Shown: positions 55,534 to 64,000 of the stretch, in pieces
Layout: every line of letters begins with the position of its first letter
Numbering within the stretch: the stretch's first letter is position 1
Source of the DNA: Metabacillus sp. FJAT-52054
GTDB lineage: Bacteria > Bacillota > Bacilli > Bacillales > Bacillaceae
Assembly: GCF_037201815.1 (NCBI RefSeq)
Contig: NZ_CP147407.1
Location: 1,656,723 to 1,720,722 of the forward strand
Direction of reading: 5' to 3'
DNA: 64,000 bases
The notes under the pieces: generated by a model
Seen by the model: only the letters and a program-made list of their open reading frames with translations
Database searches by the model: none
Told to the model about the DNA's origin: nothing
Made by a program: the position numbers and the translations under genes

Positions 55534-55606
55534 CATACTTTTTATGCTTGACGAATATAATGTGACATAATAATATAAAACTAACAAATTATTAAAACCG
55601 CTTACA
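55529..55606 (+). promoter_or_regulatory. SR1 promoter with CcpN-type boxes and a cre-like site
   Basis: TTGACG (55548-55553), 17 bp and TAATAT (55571-55576) form the promoter. TGTGACATACT (55529-55539) fits the CcpN site pattern TRTGHYATAYW fully, and TGTGACATAAT (55561-55571), between -35 and -10, fits all but one position. On the minus strand TGTAAGCGGTTTTA (55593-55606) is a near-match to the CcpA cre box just after the start site. Control by CcpN and CcpA is known for SR1 in B. subtilis. Confidence 0.8.
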
Positions 55607-55628
55607 TTTAAGAAAAGGGGATGGGAAG

Positions 55629-55751
55629 ATGGGAACAATCGTTTGTCAGGATTGCAACAGCACAATCAGCCATTTTGAGGATGAAAAAGTCTCCACTTTG
55701 TACGGAAGATGCTTAAATTGTGAGTGTGAAAAAACAGAAATCAAACGGTAA
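55629..55751 (+). CDS. sr1P: SR1P peptide encoded by SR1
   Basis: The 40-residue peptide begins MGTIVCQDCNSTISHFEDEK and contains TLYGRC, then CEC near the end, closely resembling B. subtilis SR1P (39 residues: MGTIVCQDCN, HYFEDEKVTTLYGTC). Cys pairs CxxC and CxxCxC suggest metal binding. AAGGGG lies eight bases upstream of the ATG. SR1P binds GapA and promotes its interaction with RNase J1. Confidence 0.93.
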   Translation: MGTIVCQDCNSTISHFEDEKVSTLYGRCLNCECEKTEIKR

Positions 55752-55780
55752 ACATGACAAGGGGTTAAGATAAAAAGGGA

Positions 55781-55815
55781 AAAGCATGCGCTGAATCTGG
55801 CGCATGCTTTTATTT
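55781..55815 (+). terminator. SR1 terminator
   Basis: AAAGCATGCGC and GCGCATGCTTT form an 11-bp perfect stem followed by TTTATTT. Confidence 0.92.
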
Positions 55816-55840
55816 ATCACGATTGATTCGATTCGTTCTC

Positions 55841-57316
55841 TTATCGTATTGCTTTATGCTCTTTAATAACCCGAAGAGAATTTAAGTTAGGATCCTCAGG
55901 TCCCTGAACAGGCAGCCCGACTTCCATGTTTTTTTGAATATAGGCAAGATTATCTTCAGTAATAATCTCACCGGGAATAAAGATTGGGATCCCGGGAGGA
56001 TAAACCATAATAAACTCAGCGATAATCCGGCCTGCGGATTCATTAAAGTCCACGATTTCTGTTTCGGAATAAAAAGCATCCCTTGGTGTAAGGGCAAGCA
56101 CTGGTATATCAGGCAGCAGCACGGCGGTTTCTTCGATTTGACCCGGATCTCGGTGTTTAAACCGGTCTGATAGTTCAGTCAATGCTTCGACGAGCAAATC
56201 TGTTTCCTTTACAGTGTCACCAGGGGTAACGATGCACAGGATATTATATAGATCGGAAAGTTCAACCTCAATTCTGTATTTCTCCCGAAGCCACTTCTCC
56301 ACGTCATAGCCTGTTAATCCAAGCTCCTTCACTGAGATAATCAATTTTGTCGGATCGTAATCATAAGTTGACTTCGTTCCGAGAATTTCGCTGCCTACAC
56401 AATAAATATCTTCTATAGCGTTTAACTGCTGACGCACTTTTTGAGCAAGCTGAATGGTTTGGTCAATCAGTTCTCTGCCCTCCATGGCCAGGCGCTTACG
56501 GGCTACATCAAGCGAAGCGAGCAGCAAGTAGGAGGTTGAGGTTGTTGTCATCATACTTAAAATCGACTGTACCCTCTGAGCGGACACAAGCCCCTCTCTG
56601 ACGTTTAGGACCGAGCTTTGGGTCATAGACCCTCCCAGCTTATGAACACTTGTTGCAGCCATGTCAGCCCCTGCCTGCATCGCTGACATTGGAAGCTCTT
56701 CGTGGAAGTGGATGTGAACACCGTGTGCTTCATCTACTAAAACCGGTACATGGTAGGAATGGGCAATTTCGACGATTTTTTTCAAGTCTGCCGATATTCC
56801 AAAATACGTCGGGTTTATGACTAGGACTCCTTTAGCATCAGGATGCTGATCCAGAGCCGTCTGCACAGAGTCAGTGGTAATTCCGTGAGATATACCGAGC
56901 TCTTTATCAACCTCAGGATGAATAAAAACGGGAACCGCACCTGAGAAAACAATAGCGGTCATGACGGATTTATGAACGTTTCTAGGGACGATAATTTTAT
57001 CTCCAGGCTTGCAGACAGCCATAACCATTGTCATAATTGCTCCACTCGTTCCTTGAACGGAGAAAAATGTGAAATCAGCTCCAAATGCATCTGCAGCAAG
57101 CTCCTGGGCTTCTTTAATAATACCCTTCGGAGAATGCAAATCATCAAGAGGTCCTATATTAATCAGATCCATTTTAAGGGCGTTTTCGCCGATGTATTCT
57201 CTGAAATCTGGATCAATTCCGGCACCTTTTTTGTGCCCAGGTATATGAAATTGAATGGGATTCCGGTCAATGTGTTTTTTTAACCCGGTATAAAGCGGTG
57301 TCAGGTTTTGGTTCAA
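55841..57316 (-). CDS. speA: Arginine decarboxylase SpeA (Orn/Lys/Arg decarboxylase fold I)
   Basis: The protein has 491 residues from TTG 57316 (GAAGGTGG upstream), equal to the B. subtilis SpeA size (490). The PLP lysine is in SVHKLGGSMTQSS and the cofactor Asp in DEAHGVH; the PLP phosphate loop is SVQGTSGAIM. SpeA makes agmatine from arginine, the first step of spermidine synthesis in Bacillus. The position next to SR1 matches B. subtilis. Confidence 0.94.
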   Translation of the reverse strand: MNQNLTPLYTGLKKHIDRNPIQFHIPGHKKGAGIDPDFREYIGENALKMDLINIGPLDDLHSPKGIIKEAQELAADAFGADFTFFSVQGTSGAIMTMVMAVCKPGDKIIVPRNVHKSVMTAIVFSGAVPVFIHPEVDKELGISHGITTDSVQTALDQHPDAKGVLVINPTYFGISADLKKIVEIAHSYHVPVLVDEAHGVHIHFHEELPMSAMQAGADMAATSVHKLGGSMTQSSVLNVREGLVSAQRVQSILSMMTTTSTSYLLLASLDVARKRLAMEGRELIDQTIQLAQKVRQQLNAIEDIYCVGSEILGTKSTYDYDPTKLIISVKELGLTGYDVEKWLREKYRIEVELSDLYNILCIVTPGDTVKETDLLVEALTELSDRFKHRDPGQIEETAVLLPDIPVLALTPRDAFYSETEIVDFNESAGRIIAEFIMVYPPGIPIFIPGEIITEDNLAYIQKNMEVGLPVQGPEDPNLNSLRVIKEHKAIR

Positions 57317-57468
57317 TGGTTCATTCCACCTTCTTTTTCTGAAATACGTCCTTAATAAAAACACATGAATTATATCATTAGGGAGAATTTTTATAAAGTA
57401 AATTTTGACTGGCTTTGTCAAAGGAAATCGAATCTTCTCTATCGAAAAAAATAAAAGGGGGGATGAAA

Positions 57469-58440
57469 ATGATTTGGAAAACGAAAGTAACGGAATTGCT
57501 CGGCATCAAATATCCGATCATTCAAGGGGGGCTAGCGTATCTCGCATATTCTGATTTGGCAGCCGCTGTCTCCAATGCCGGGGGCCTCGGCCAGATTACA
57601 GCCATGTCTCTAGGATCTCCAGAAGAACTTAAGGAAGAAATTCGTAAAACGAGATTGAAAACAGACAAGCCGTTTGGTGTGAACTTTGCCATAGGTCAGC
57701 ATGGCAGGCCGTTTTCCAGCATGCTTGAAGCAGCGATCCAAGAGGGAGTAAAGGTCATTTCCATGACGGGAGGAAATCCGGCTCCTATTTTTGAACAGCT
57801 AAAAGGAACATCAATAAAAAAACTTGTATTGGTTGCAGCGCGAAGGCAGGCGGAAAAAGCGGAAGAAATGGGGGCAGATGCAGTTATAGCCGTTGGACAG
57901 GAAGGGGGAGGTCATTTAGGGAGAAATGATACCGGAACCTTTGTCCTGATTCCGCAAATTGTAAGGGCGGTCTCAATTCCAGTTATTGCATCTGGGGGAA
58001 TCGCCGACGGAAGAGGGCTAATGGCCTCCCTTGCTTTTGGAGCAGAGGGAATTGAAATGGGGACAAGATTTATTGCTGTAAAAGAATGTGTCCATGCCCA
58101 TCATCACTACAAGCAGGATTTAATTTCTTCCAGTGAAACAGACACAGTGCTTATAAAAAAGAGCATTGGAGCTCCTGCCAGAGCCTTGGCGAACGAATGG
58201 ACAGAACAAATTATCCAGCTTGAAGAACTAAAATCAGGCTATGAAGGATTAAAAGAGTATATTGATGGCAGGGCAAATAAAAAATACATATATGAGGGAA
58301 ATCGATCAGAAGGTTTCGGCTGGAGCGGACAGTCCGCAGGTCTAATATACGACATTCCCACTGTACAGGAATTATTTGATAGAATGTTGAAAGAGGGAGA
58401 AATCATCCGCAATCAATGGGGGAATGGCAAAAGAGATTGA
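57469..58440 (+). CDS. Nitronate monooxygenase/FabK-like FMN enzyme
   Basis: The 323-residue TIM-barrel protein has PIIQGGLAYLAYSDLAAAVSNAGGLG at the N-terminus, GQEGGGHLGRND (FMN and catalytic His) and ASGGIADGRGLMASLAFGAEGIEMGTRF, typical of 2-nitropropane dioxygenase-type proteins. It oxidises alkyl nitronates; FabK-type enoyl-ACP reductases share the fold. ATG 57469 is preferred over 57463, which touches the GGGGGG ribosome binding site. Confidence 0.9.
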   Translation: MIWKTKVTELLGIKYPIIQGGLAYLAYSDLAAAVSNAGGLGQITAMSLGSPEELKEEIRKTRLKTDKPFGVNFAIGQHGRPFSSMLEAAIQEGVKVISMTGGNPAPIFEQLKGTSIKKLVLVAARRQAEKAEEMGADAVIAVGQEGGGHLGRNDTGTFVLIPQIVRAVSIPVIASGGIADGRGLMASLAFGAEGIEMGTRFIAVKECVHAHHHYKQDLISSSETDTVLIKKSIGAPARALANEWTEQIIQLEELKSGYEGLKEYIDGRANKKYIYEGNRSEGFGWSGQSAGLIYDIPTVQELFDRMLKEGEIIRNQWGNGKRD

Positions 58441-58449
58441 GGTGAGAAC

Positions 58450-58722
58450 ATGGATTATCAATATCCGCTTTCTGCAGATTGGTCCACAGAAGAAATAATT
58501 GATGCCGTTCAATTTTTCGAAAATGTTGAAAAAGCCTATGAACAGGGAATCAGCAGGGAAGATTTTATGAACAGCTATCGCAGATTCAAGGAGATCGTAC
58601 CAGGTAAAGCAGAGGAGAAGAACCTTTGTGATGAATTTGAAGAGGTAAGCGGTTATTCTTCGTACCGTACTGTAAAGAAAGCAAAAGACAGTGAAGATGG
58701 AAATCGAATAAAAATGCCTTAA
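58450..58722 (+). CDS. yktA: UPF0223 family protein YktA
   Basis: The 90-residue protein ([21 protein letters not shown]...[14 protein letters not shown]) matches UPF0223/YktA. It is a small helical protein of unknown function, 9 bp after the nitronate monooxygenase gene and before yktB as in B. subtilis. Confidence 0.92.
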   Translation: MDYQYPLSADWSTEEIIDAVQFFENVEKAYEQGISREDFMNSYRRFKEIVPGKAEEKNLCDEFEEVSGYSSYRTVKKAKDSEDGNRIKMP

Positions 58723-58756
58723 ACAAAATCCCGGGGGTCACCCGGGATTTTGTTAG
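58722..58756. terminator. Bidirectional terminator between yktA and yktB
   Basis: AACAAAATCCCGGG and CCCGGGATTTTGTT form a 14-bp perfect stem with loop GGTCA. Confidence 0.93.
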
Positions 58757-59388
58757 TTAGACGATTTTTGAGCCAGCTGATAGAGCGGCAGCAGTGTTTT
58801 TAATGATTGCTCTGCTTTATCCAGAAATTCTTCCGGATTCATGGATTCTGCTTCCTCCTTGCTGAAATGAACACCACAGAGCATTTCAGCCTTTTTAACC
58901 GTCTGAAGCCTTTTAGCCATCTCTTTCAGCCCTTTTTTCCCAAGCTCTTTTTGTGAAACTGCTCCAGGCTTCGTATGATCTGAGGACCATACAAAGTTTT
59001 CCGGAATGTCATGTAAAATCTGATTAAGATTTTTTTCAGCCGCTTTTCCGAAGCTTACTTTGGCGGGAGCTTCATAAATCATGGCAAACCAGATAAAAAC
59101 ATGGGTTTCCCATAAACCAATCTGAAAATGGGGAAGCATTTTGTAACCTCTTTTGCTGCTGGCGAAAGCAACCCACGTATCATCAGGCGGGTTTACGGAA
59201 CGCCTTGCATGCTTTGCTACATGCGAAAACATTTCATCTCCTGTCCAGCTGGACAATTCTGTACTGAAATGCTCGCCAAGGCTTTCAAGCTTCGGGCGTA
59301 CTTGCTCGATTAATTTCTCCATTCGCTGATCCAGTCCATCTATCGTGAATACTTCAAAATCTTTTTGAGTGAAACCCGTGAATTTCAT
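58753..59388 (-). CDS. yktB: UPF0637/DUF1054 protein YktB
   Basis: The protein has 211 residues from ATG 59388 (AGGAGG upstream; longer in-frame starts lack a ribosome binding site). It begins [22 protein letters not shown] and contains [20 protein letters not shown], characteristic of YktB. The fold is known structurally but the function is not. Confidence 0.92.
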   Translation of the reverse strand: MKFTGFTQKDFEVFTIDGLDQRMEKLIEQVRPKLESLGEHFSTELSSWTGDEMFSHVAKHARRSVNPPDDTWVAFASSKRGYKMLPHFQIGLWETHVFIWFAMIYEAPAKVSFGKAAEKNLNQILHDIPENFVWSSDHTKPGAVSQKELGKKGLKEMAKRLQTVKKAEMLCGVHFSKEEAESMNPEEFLDKAEQSLKTLLPLYQLAQKSSN

Positions 59389-59645
59389 TGCTGTGAGAAA
59401 CCTCCTGAATATAAGTAAAAATATTGTAGCATAACCGGCAGCGCGCTCCAATAAAGTTGCACGTTTCATCGTAACGGCAAAGTGGTAAAGTATTGTAAAC
59501 AAGCTTTATATATAGGTAGATACACAATTTTTTTCACCATGTTCCCTGTCATTATTAATGAACATAAGATATACAAAATCTCATCGGTCCCAAGTTTTCG
59601 AAAGCTATTCATAAAATAAGTAAGATATGAAAGGGGAGTTTTTCG

Positions 59646-59834
59646 ATGAAACAGGTCATTAAAGCCGCACAGCCCAGAGAATTGAAAAATCGTATCAGTG
59701 TAATCCAGCTTGAATTGGATTATGAACTGGCTACATTGTTTGATGCGATGCAGGATAACAACGAAGATCAAAAATCAGAAAGCAAACAAAGACTTGAAAA
59801 ACTCAGAAGAGAATGGCTTAAGCTGCAGGCATAG
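59646..59834 (+). CDS. ykzI: YkzI-like small helical protein
   Basis: The 62-residue helical protein is rich in Lys/Glu/Gln, with RISVIQLELDYELATLFDAMQ in the middle. The size and position between yktB and suhB match ykzI of B. subtilis. AAAGGGG precedes the ATG. The function is unknown. Confidence 0.85.
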   Translation: MKQVIKAAQPRELKNRISVIQLELDYELATLFDAMQDNNEDQKSESKQRLEKLRREWLKLQA

Positions 59835-59846
59835 CCTGAGGATGTT

Positions 59847-59874
59847 AAACGAACCTTAAGAAGGTTCGTTTTTA
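59847..59874 (+). terminator. Terminator of ykzI
   Basis: AAACGAACCTT and AAGGTTCGTTT with loop AAG, followed by TTA. Confidence 0.9.
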
Positions 59875-60016
59875 TCTGCGCCCGGCTCTTTGCATGCTCC
59901 CCTTTCGGCTTGAATTCGTGTTTTTCTTGCAGTATCCTTTATTACATACCTATACATATTTTGGACAGGCCCAAAATGCCTGTAACCGTTAAGTCCCAAT
60001 AGAAAAGAGGCTAATC

Positions 60017-60811
60017 ATGACTAATTGGAAAGATATTGATCATCATGCAAAAAGCTGGATTAGAGAAGCGGGAGAAAGAATCCGCGGTTCCTTTGCAACG
60101 TCTCTTTCAATTCAAACTAAATCCAATCCGAACGACCTCGTTACCAACATGGACAAAGAAACAGAGCAATTTTTCATCAGCAGGATCAAAGAAACCTACC
60201 CCGATCACCGTATCCTGGGGGAAGAGGGATATGGACATGAAATCGAGGACTCCAAAGGGATCATCTGGATTATTGATCCAATAGACGGAACAATGAATTT
60301 CGTGCATCAGCAGCGGAATTTCGCCATCTCGATCGGTATTTACGAAGAGGGAACCGGAATGATTGGTCTCATTTATGATGTAGTCCATGATGAACTGTAC
60401 CATGCTTTTAAAGGGGAAGGAGCTTTTATGGATGACACTCCTTTGCCAAAGCTTGAACACCGAGAAGTGAAGGAAGCGATTATCGGTCTGAATGCGACCT
60501 GGGTTACGGAAAACAAAAGAATTGATCCATCCGTTTTGGCTCCCCTGGTTAGGAATGCAAGAGGTACCCGTTCATACGGATCTGCAGCACTGGAATTCGC
60601 CTATGTTGTTTCAGGAAGACTGGATTGCTACATCACAATGAGGCTTGCCCCATGGGATTTCGCAGGCGGTCTTGTTTTACTTCATGAAGTGGGAGGCATA
60701 GCAACTACAGTCAGCGGGGAGCCGATCAGCATATTAGAACGGAACAGTATATTTGCCTCAAGACCGGGGCTGCATAAAGAAATACTGAATTCCTATTTGA
60801 ACAAAGCATAA
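60017..60811 (+). CDS. suhB: Inositol-monophosphatase family protein SuhB (YktC)
   Basis: The 264-residue Mg-dependent phosphatase has GEEGYG (first metal), WIIDPIDGTMNF (second metal site) and WDFAGGLVLLHEVGG (third site). Bacterial members hydrolyse inositol phosphates, and some also act on FBP or NADP. The position matches yktC. A GNAT gene follows with no gap. Confidence 0.93.
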   Translation: MTNWKDIDHHAKSWIREAGERIRGSFATSLSIQTKSNPNDLVTNMDKETEQFFISRIKETYPDHRILGEEGYGHEIEDSKGIIWIIDPIDGTMNFVHQQRNFAISIGIYEEGTGMIGLIYDVVHDELYHAFKGEGAFMDDTPLPKLEHREVKEAIIGLNATWVTENKRIDPSVLAPLVRNARGTRSYGSAALEFAYVVSGRLDCYITMRLAPWDFAGGLVLLHEVGGIATTVSGEPISILERNSIFASRPGLHKEILNSYLNKA

Positions 60812-60812
60812 T

Positions 60813-61265
60813 ATGCTGACGGCAAGAATGTACCAGGAGGAAGATTTTTCTTTTTTGCTTCAATGCGTAAAGGAGAGTCCTGAATGGATTAGCGAAGAAA
60901 CGGAACCGGGTCTTCTTGAAGAGTACTTGAAAAAATACGAGATGTATCAGGGTGAATGGCGAATCTGGGAATTAAATGGAGAGCCTGCAGCCATAACCTT
61001 TTCAATTGAATGGTCACCATCTAATGAAAAGCCGTGGCTTGGCACCATTTTGGTACATCCATCCAAAAGAAGTCAGGGAATAGGTGAACGAGTCATTCGC
61101 ATGATTGCAGCTGAATTGAAGGAAAAGGGTCATAAAGTGCTCTTTGCCGGAGTCCCCGCTGAACGTTTGGCTTGGATTCAATTTTTAAGCAAAGCAGGGT
61201 TTGAACAATTTAAAATGGAGAAAAACGAAGGTGAAGACTACACCATTCTGATTTTCCCGTTATAG
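60813..61265 (+). CDS. GNAT-family N-acetyltransferase
   Basis: The 150-residue protein has the acetyl-CoA-binding P-loop KRSQGIGERVIRMIA and preceding beta-4 strand LGTILVHPS. It starts 1 bp after suhB. The substrate is unknown. Confidence 0.88.
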   Translation: MLTARMYQEEDFSFLLQCVKESPEWISEETEPGLLEEYLKKYEMYQGEWRIWELNGEPAAITFSIEWSPSNEKPWLGTILVHPSKRSQGIGERVIRMIAAELKEKGHKVLFAGVPAERLAWIQFLSKAGFEQFKMEKNEGEDYTILIFPL

Positions 61266-61269
61266 AAAA

Positions 61270-61301
61270 AAGGCCGCGGAACCTATATGTTCCGCGGCCT
61301 T
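61270..61301. terminator. Bidirectional terminator
   Basis: AAGGCCGCGGAAC and GTTCCGCGGCCTT form a 13-bp perfect stem with loop CTATAT. Confidence 0.92.
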
Positions 61302-61307
61302 CCTATT

Positions 61308-61493
61308 TTAAATCAGACCTTTTTCACGCATCTTCTTTTTCCTGGCAAAACCGAAGCCCATTACAGCACATAATCCAATAATAGATGCAATCACACCGAG
61401 TATACTTCTGAATCCGACAGAAACTCCGATCAGCATCATCATAACGGCAGCGAGCACTGCCAGTACTAAAAAAATCCATTTTCCCGACTTCAT
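61308..61493 (-). CDS. ylaF: YlaF-like small membrane protein
   Basis: The 61-residue protein starts at ATG 61493, nine bases after AGGGG; an ATG at 61502 touches that site. It has two membrane helices (~5-27 and ~30-50) and a basic tail FARKKKMREKG. The position divergent from typA matches ylaF (DUF5325). The function is unknown. Confidence 0.85.
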   Translation of the reverse strand: MKSGKWIFLVLAVLAAVMMMLIGVSVGFRSILGVIASIIGLCAVMGFGFARKKKMREKGLI

Positions 61494-61614
61494 TTCCTGC
61501 ATCCCCTAACGTATAAAAAAAGATTTCAAACTAAGTTTACTTAAAAACTTTCTATTTTACCAGCAGTGTGTGTTATAATATCGAGGGTATTTTGAATTTA
61601 TAGGAGATGAAATT

Positions 61615-63456
61615 GTGAAACTTCGAAACGATCTTCGCAATATTGCGATTATTGCCCACGTTGACCATGGAAAAACGACGCTGGTAGACAAACTGCTTCA
61701 TCAAGCTGGAACATTCCGTGCAAACGAGCAGGTTGCTGAACGTGCCATGGACTCCAATGATTTGGAACGTGAACGCGGAATAACAATCTTGGCCAAAAAT
61801 ACGGCTATTCAATATAAAGACACTCGCATCAACATCCTGGACACTCCAGGACATGCTGATTTCGGCGGTGAAGTAGAGCGGATCATGAAAATGGTTGACG
61901 GCGTTCTGCTTGTTGTCGACGCATATGAAGGATGTATGCCTCAAACACGCTTTGTTTTGAAAAAAGCTTTGGAGCAAAAACTGACTCCAATCGTAGTAGT
62001 AAACAAAATCGATAAAGACTCTGCCCGCCCGCAGGAAGTTGTAGACGAAGTTATCGACTTGTTCATTGAATTGGATGCTACAGAAGATCAGCTTGAATTC
62101 CCGGTTGTATTTGCATCCGCAGTAAACGGAACCGCAAGCATGAACCCGGATCCTGCTGAACAGGAAGAAAACATGGAGTGCATCTTTGAATCCATCATGG
62201 AAACCATCCCATCACCGGTTGATAATAGTGAAGATCCTCTTCAATTCCAAGTAGCTCTTCTGGACTATAACGACTATGTTGGACGTATCGGAATTGGACG
62301 TGTTTTCAGAGGGACCATGCAAGTTGGCCAGCAAGTTTCCCTAATGAAGCTTGACGGAACAGCGAAAAACTTCCGCGTAACGAAAATCTTTGGTTTCCAA
62401 GGATTGAAACGTGTCGAAATCGAAGAAGCACGCGCTGGAGACCTTGTTGCTGTTTCCGGTATGGAAGACATCAACGTAGGTGAAACTGTCTGCCCGGTTG
62501 AACACCAGGAAGCACTTCCAGTACTGCGGATTGATGAGCCTACTCTTCAAATGACATTCCTTGTAAACAACAGCCCGTTTGCAGGACGCGAAGGTAAATT
62601 CGTTACTTCACGTAAAATTGAAGAGCGCCTCATGCAGCAGCTGCAAACAGATGTCAGCTTGCGCGTAGAAAACACAGATTCTCCAGATGCATGGACCGTT
62701 TCAGGACGCGGAGAGCTTCACCTTTCCATCCTGATCGAAAACATGCGCCGTGAAAACTACGAGCTTCAAGTGTCTAAACCTGAAGTTATCGTACGTGAAA
62801 TTGACGGTGTCCGCTGCGAGCCTGTGGAACGCGTTCAAATCGACGTTCCTGAAGATTACACTGGCGCAGTAATGGAATCCATCGGTGCCCGCAAAGGTGA
62901 AATGCAGGACATGATCAACAACGGTAACGGCCAAGTAAGAATGATCTTCATGGTTCCTTCGCGCGGATTGATTGGATACTCCACTGAGTTCCTTTCTCTG
63001 ACTCGCGGTTACGGAATCATCAACCACACGTTTGACAGCTACCAGCCAATGGCTACTGGCCAGGTTGGCGGACGCCGTCAAGGTGTTCTTGTATCCATGG
63101 AGAACGGTAAATCATCAGGCTACGGGATCATGGGAATCGAAGACCGCGGCGTAATCTTTGTTGAGCCAGGAACAGACGTTTACGAAGGAATGATCGTCGG
63201 CGAACATAACCGTGACAGCGACCTTGTTGTAAACATCTGCAGAATGAAGCAGCAAACAAACGTCCGTTCAGCAACAAAAGATCAAACAACAACCATGAAA
63301 AAACCTCGCATCATGACACTTGAGGAATCCCTTGAGTACCTGAATGATGATGAATACTGTGAAGTTACACCTGAATCCATTCGTTTGAGAAAGAAAATTC
63401 TAGACAAAAACGAACGTGAAAGAGCAGCCAAGAAAAAGAAACTCTCTGGTCTGTAA
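61615..63456 (+). CDS. typA: Ribosome-associated GTPase TypA/BipA
   Basis: The protein has 613 residues from GTG 61615 (GGAG upstream). Translation-factor GTPase motifs are [10 protein letters not shown] (P-loop), [16 protein letters not shown] and NKID. Domains II, III and V and the BipA-specific C-terminal domain follow ([30 protein letters not shown]). It acts on 50S assembly and under cold or stress conditions. Confidence 0.97.
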   Translation: MKLRNDLRNIAIIAHVDHGKTTLVDKLLHQAGTFRANEQVAERAMDSNDLERERGITILAKNTAIQYKDTRINILDTPGHADFGGEVERIMKMVDGVLLVVDAYEGCMPQTRFVLKKALEQKLTPIVVVNKIDKDSARPQEVVDEVIDLFIELDATEDQLEFPVVFASAVNGTASMNPDPAEQEENMECIFESIMETIPSPVDNSEDPLQFQVALLDYNDYVGRIGIGRVFRGTMQVGQQVSLMKLDGTAKNFRVTKIFGFQGLKRVEIEEARAGDLVAVSGMEDINVGETVCPVEHQEALPVLRIDEPTLQMTFLVNNSPFAGREGKFVTSRKIEERLMQQLQTDVSLRVENTDSPDAWTVSGRGELHLSILIENMRRENYELQVSKPEVIVREIDGVRCEPVERVQIDVPEDYTGAVMESIGARKGEMQDMINNGNGQVRMIFMVPSRGLIGYSTEFLSLTRGYGIINHTFDSYQPMATGQVGGRRQGVLVSMENGKSSGYGIMGIEDRGVIFVEPGTDVYEGMIVGEHNRDSDLVVNICRMKQQTNVRSATKDQTTTMKKPRIMTLEESLEYLNDDEYCEVTPESIRLRKKILDKNERERAAKKKKLSGL

Positions 63457-63476
63457 ACCGAATAAATGCTTGTCCG

Positions 63477-63516
63477 AAATTGGTTTCTTTGCTACTCTGA
63501 AAGAAACCAATTTTTT
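63477..63516 (+). terminator. Terminator of typA
   Basis: AAATTGGTTTCTTT and AAAGAAACCAATTT form a 14-bp perfect stem, followed by TTT. Confidence 0.9.
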
Positions 63517-63551
63517 ATATTTGAAAATCCTGTAAAAAGGGGGCAACAGCA

Positions 63552-63872
63552 ATGGAATCAAGCGAAGTATACAACAGCATGTGGCCCGTGGCTAAATTCA
63601 TCTACACAACAATGGATCCCGTTGGTGGAGGACAAGCCATGTTTACTGTCATATTGCTGCTATCCATACTCGTCTTCAAACTAGGCTTCTCCAAAAAACT
63701 GCCGCCGCTAAAAGCAGCACTTATTTACTTCTTTCTCTTTTTAGGATGCAGCTTTCTAACCTTCTTCGCTATATTTCTTCCCATTGCAGAAGGTCTGGTT
63801 ATCGCAGCGCTCATCCTCATCATCTATAAAATCCGCCTCAATCGGCACAAAAAGATGGAGCAATCTACATGA
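63552..63872 (+). CDS. ylaH: YlaH-like membrane protein
   Basis: The 106-residue protein has three hydrophobic helices (~28-45, ~53-72, ~74-92) and a basic C-terminus. The position directly after typA matches ylaH. AAAAGGGGGC precedes the ATG. It overlaps the next gene by 4 bp. The function is unknown. Confidence 0.85.
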   Translation: MESSEVYNSMWPVAKFIYTTMDPVGGGQAMFTVILLLSILVFKLGFSKKLPPLKAALIYFFLFLGCSFLTFFAIFLPIAEGLVIAALILIIYKIRLNRHKKMEQST

Positions 63873-64000
63873 GATCCCTCCAGGATGCCCTCTACAACTG
63901 GCTCACTATAAAAGTAGTAGCCCTCGACCGTCCTGACGACCAATCAGCGCTCGAAACCGCAGCACTCTTTGAAAACGTCCTGCAGGAAGATCACGGAATC
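63869..64000 (+). CDS. Conserved hypothetical protein, cut by the right edge
   Basis: ATG 63869 overlaps the ylaH stop (ATGA), and 44 codons are open to the window end. The visible part begins RSLQDALYNWLTIKVVALDR and is acidic and helical. It is not the small zinc-finger protein YlaI that follows ylaH in B. subtilis, so the order differs here. The family was not identified. Confidence 0.75.
   Translation, partial: MRSLQDALYNWLTIKVVALDRPDDQSALETAALFENVLQEDHGI

Larger units (their letters stand above)
55583..55815 (+). ncRNA. sr1: SR1 dual-function small RNA
   Basis: From the predicted start (~55583) to the terminator end (~55815) the transcript is ~230 nt, close to the 205 nt of B. subtilis SR1. 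It lies between the pdh/slp block and speA as in that species, carries the SR1P frame, and has the CcpN-controlled promoter. In B. subtilis SR1 base-pairs with ahrC mRNA, and its peptide binds GapA. The ahrC pairing could not be tested because ahrC is outside the window. Confidence 0.85.

Overview
This is a stretch of chromosome from a low-to-moderate-GC Gram-positive rod of the Bacillaceae, close to Bacillus or Metabacillus. The evidence is the gene order in the right half, which follows the B. subtilis backbone closely: ktrC, adeC, rnjA-rpoY, ykrA, def, ykyA, pdhABCD, slp, the SR1 small RNA, speA, yktA, yktB, ykzI, suhB, ylaF, typA, ylaH. Strong purine-rich ribosome binding sites, frequent TTG/GTG starts, a sigma-B promoter, PhoP-like boxes, sporulation genes and two types of repeat familiar from Bacillaceae genomes agree with this. 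No rRNA, tRNA, prophage or CRISPR array was seen.

Positions 1-13.4 kb are accessory. They hold a secreted protein cut by the left edge, a PAS/sigma-54 activator preceded by a perfect CcpA cre box, a large secreted OB-fold/ExeM-like nuclease, an MFS exporter, two small helical proteins, a three-gene operon (dehydratase-like SDR, DapA-fold enzyme, HTH regulator), a MutT hydrolase and a SurA/PrsA-like lipoprotein. Positions 13.4-21 kb carry a PLD-SF2 helicase, a repetitive hydrophobic protein, a broken membrane-protein gene, a WXG100-like pair, a succinate-semialdehyde dehydrogenase and a sigma-B-type stress gene. Positions 21.7-31.8 kb contain the Pho-type phoD-tatA-tatC cassette, a five-PAS sporulation-type histidine kinase, squalene-hopene cyclase with a small heat-shock protein, a 41-bp tandem array and a thioesterase.

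Positions 32-57 kb are mostly housekeeping genes: NAD(P)HX repair, KtrC potassium gating, adenine deaminase under a guanine-class riboswitch, a TetR-controlled RelP-like alarmone synthetase with an MFS pump, RNase J1 with RpoY, deformylase, and the pyruvate dehydrogenase operon. These are followed by an SDR/QueA-like/VOC operon and the SR1 dual-function RNA, with CcpN-type boxes and a readable SR1P peptide, next to speA. Positions 57-64 kb are the yktA-ylaH housekeeping block with typA.

Several parts point to carbon and phosphate status as the shared regulatory theme: cre boxes at the sigma-54 activator, SR1 and possibly pdhA; CcpN boxes at SR1; and Pho boxes at phoD. Several genes shorter than 60 codons were found by reading the gaps: SR1P, the YjcZ-like protein, two 56-aa minus-strand proteins and a 23-codon candidate upstream of rpoY. 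None of the functional calls was checked by database search.
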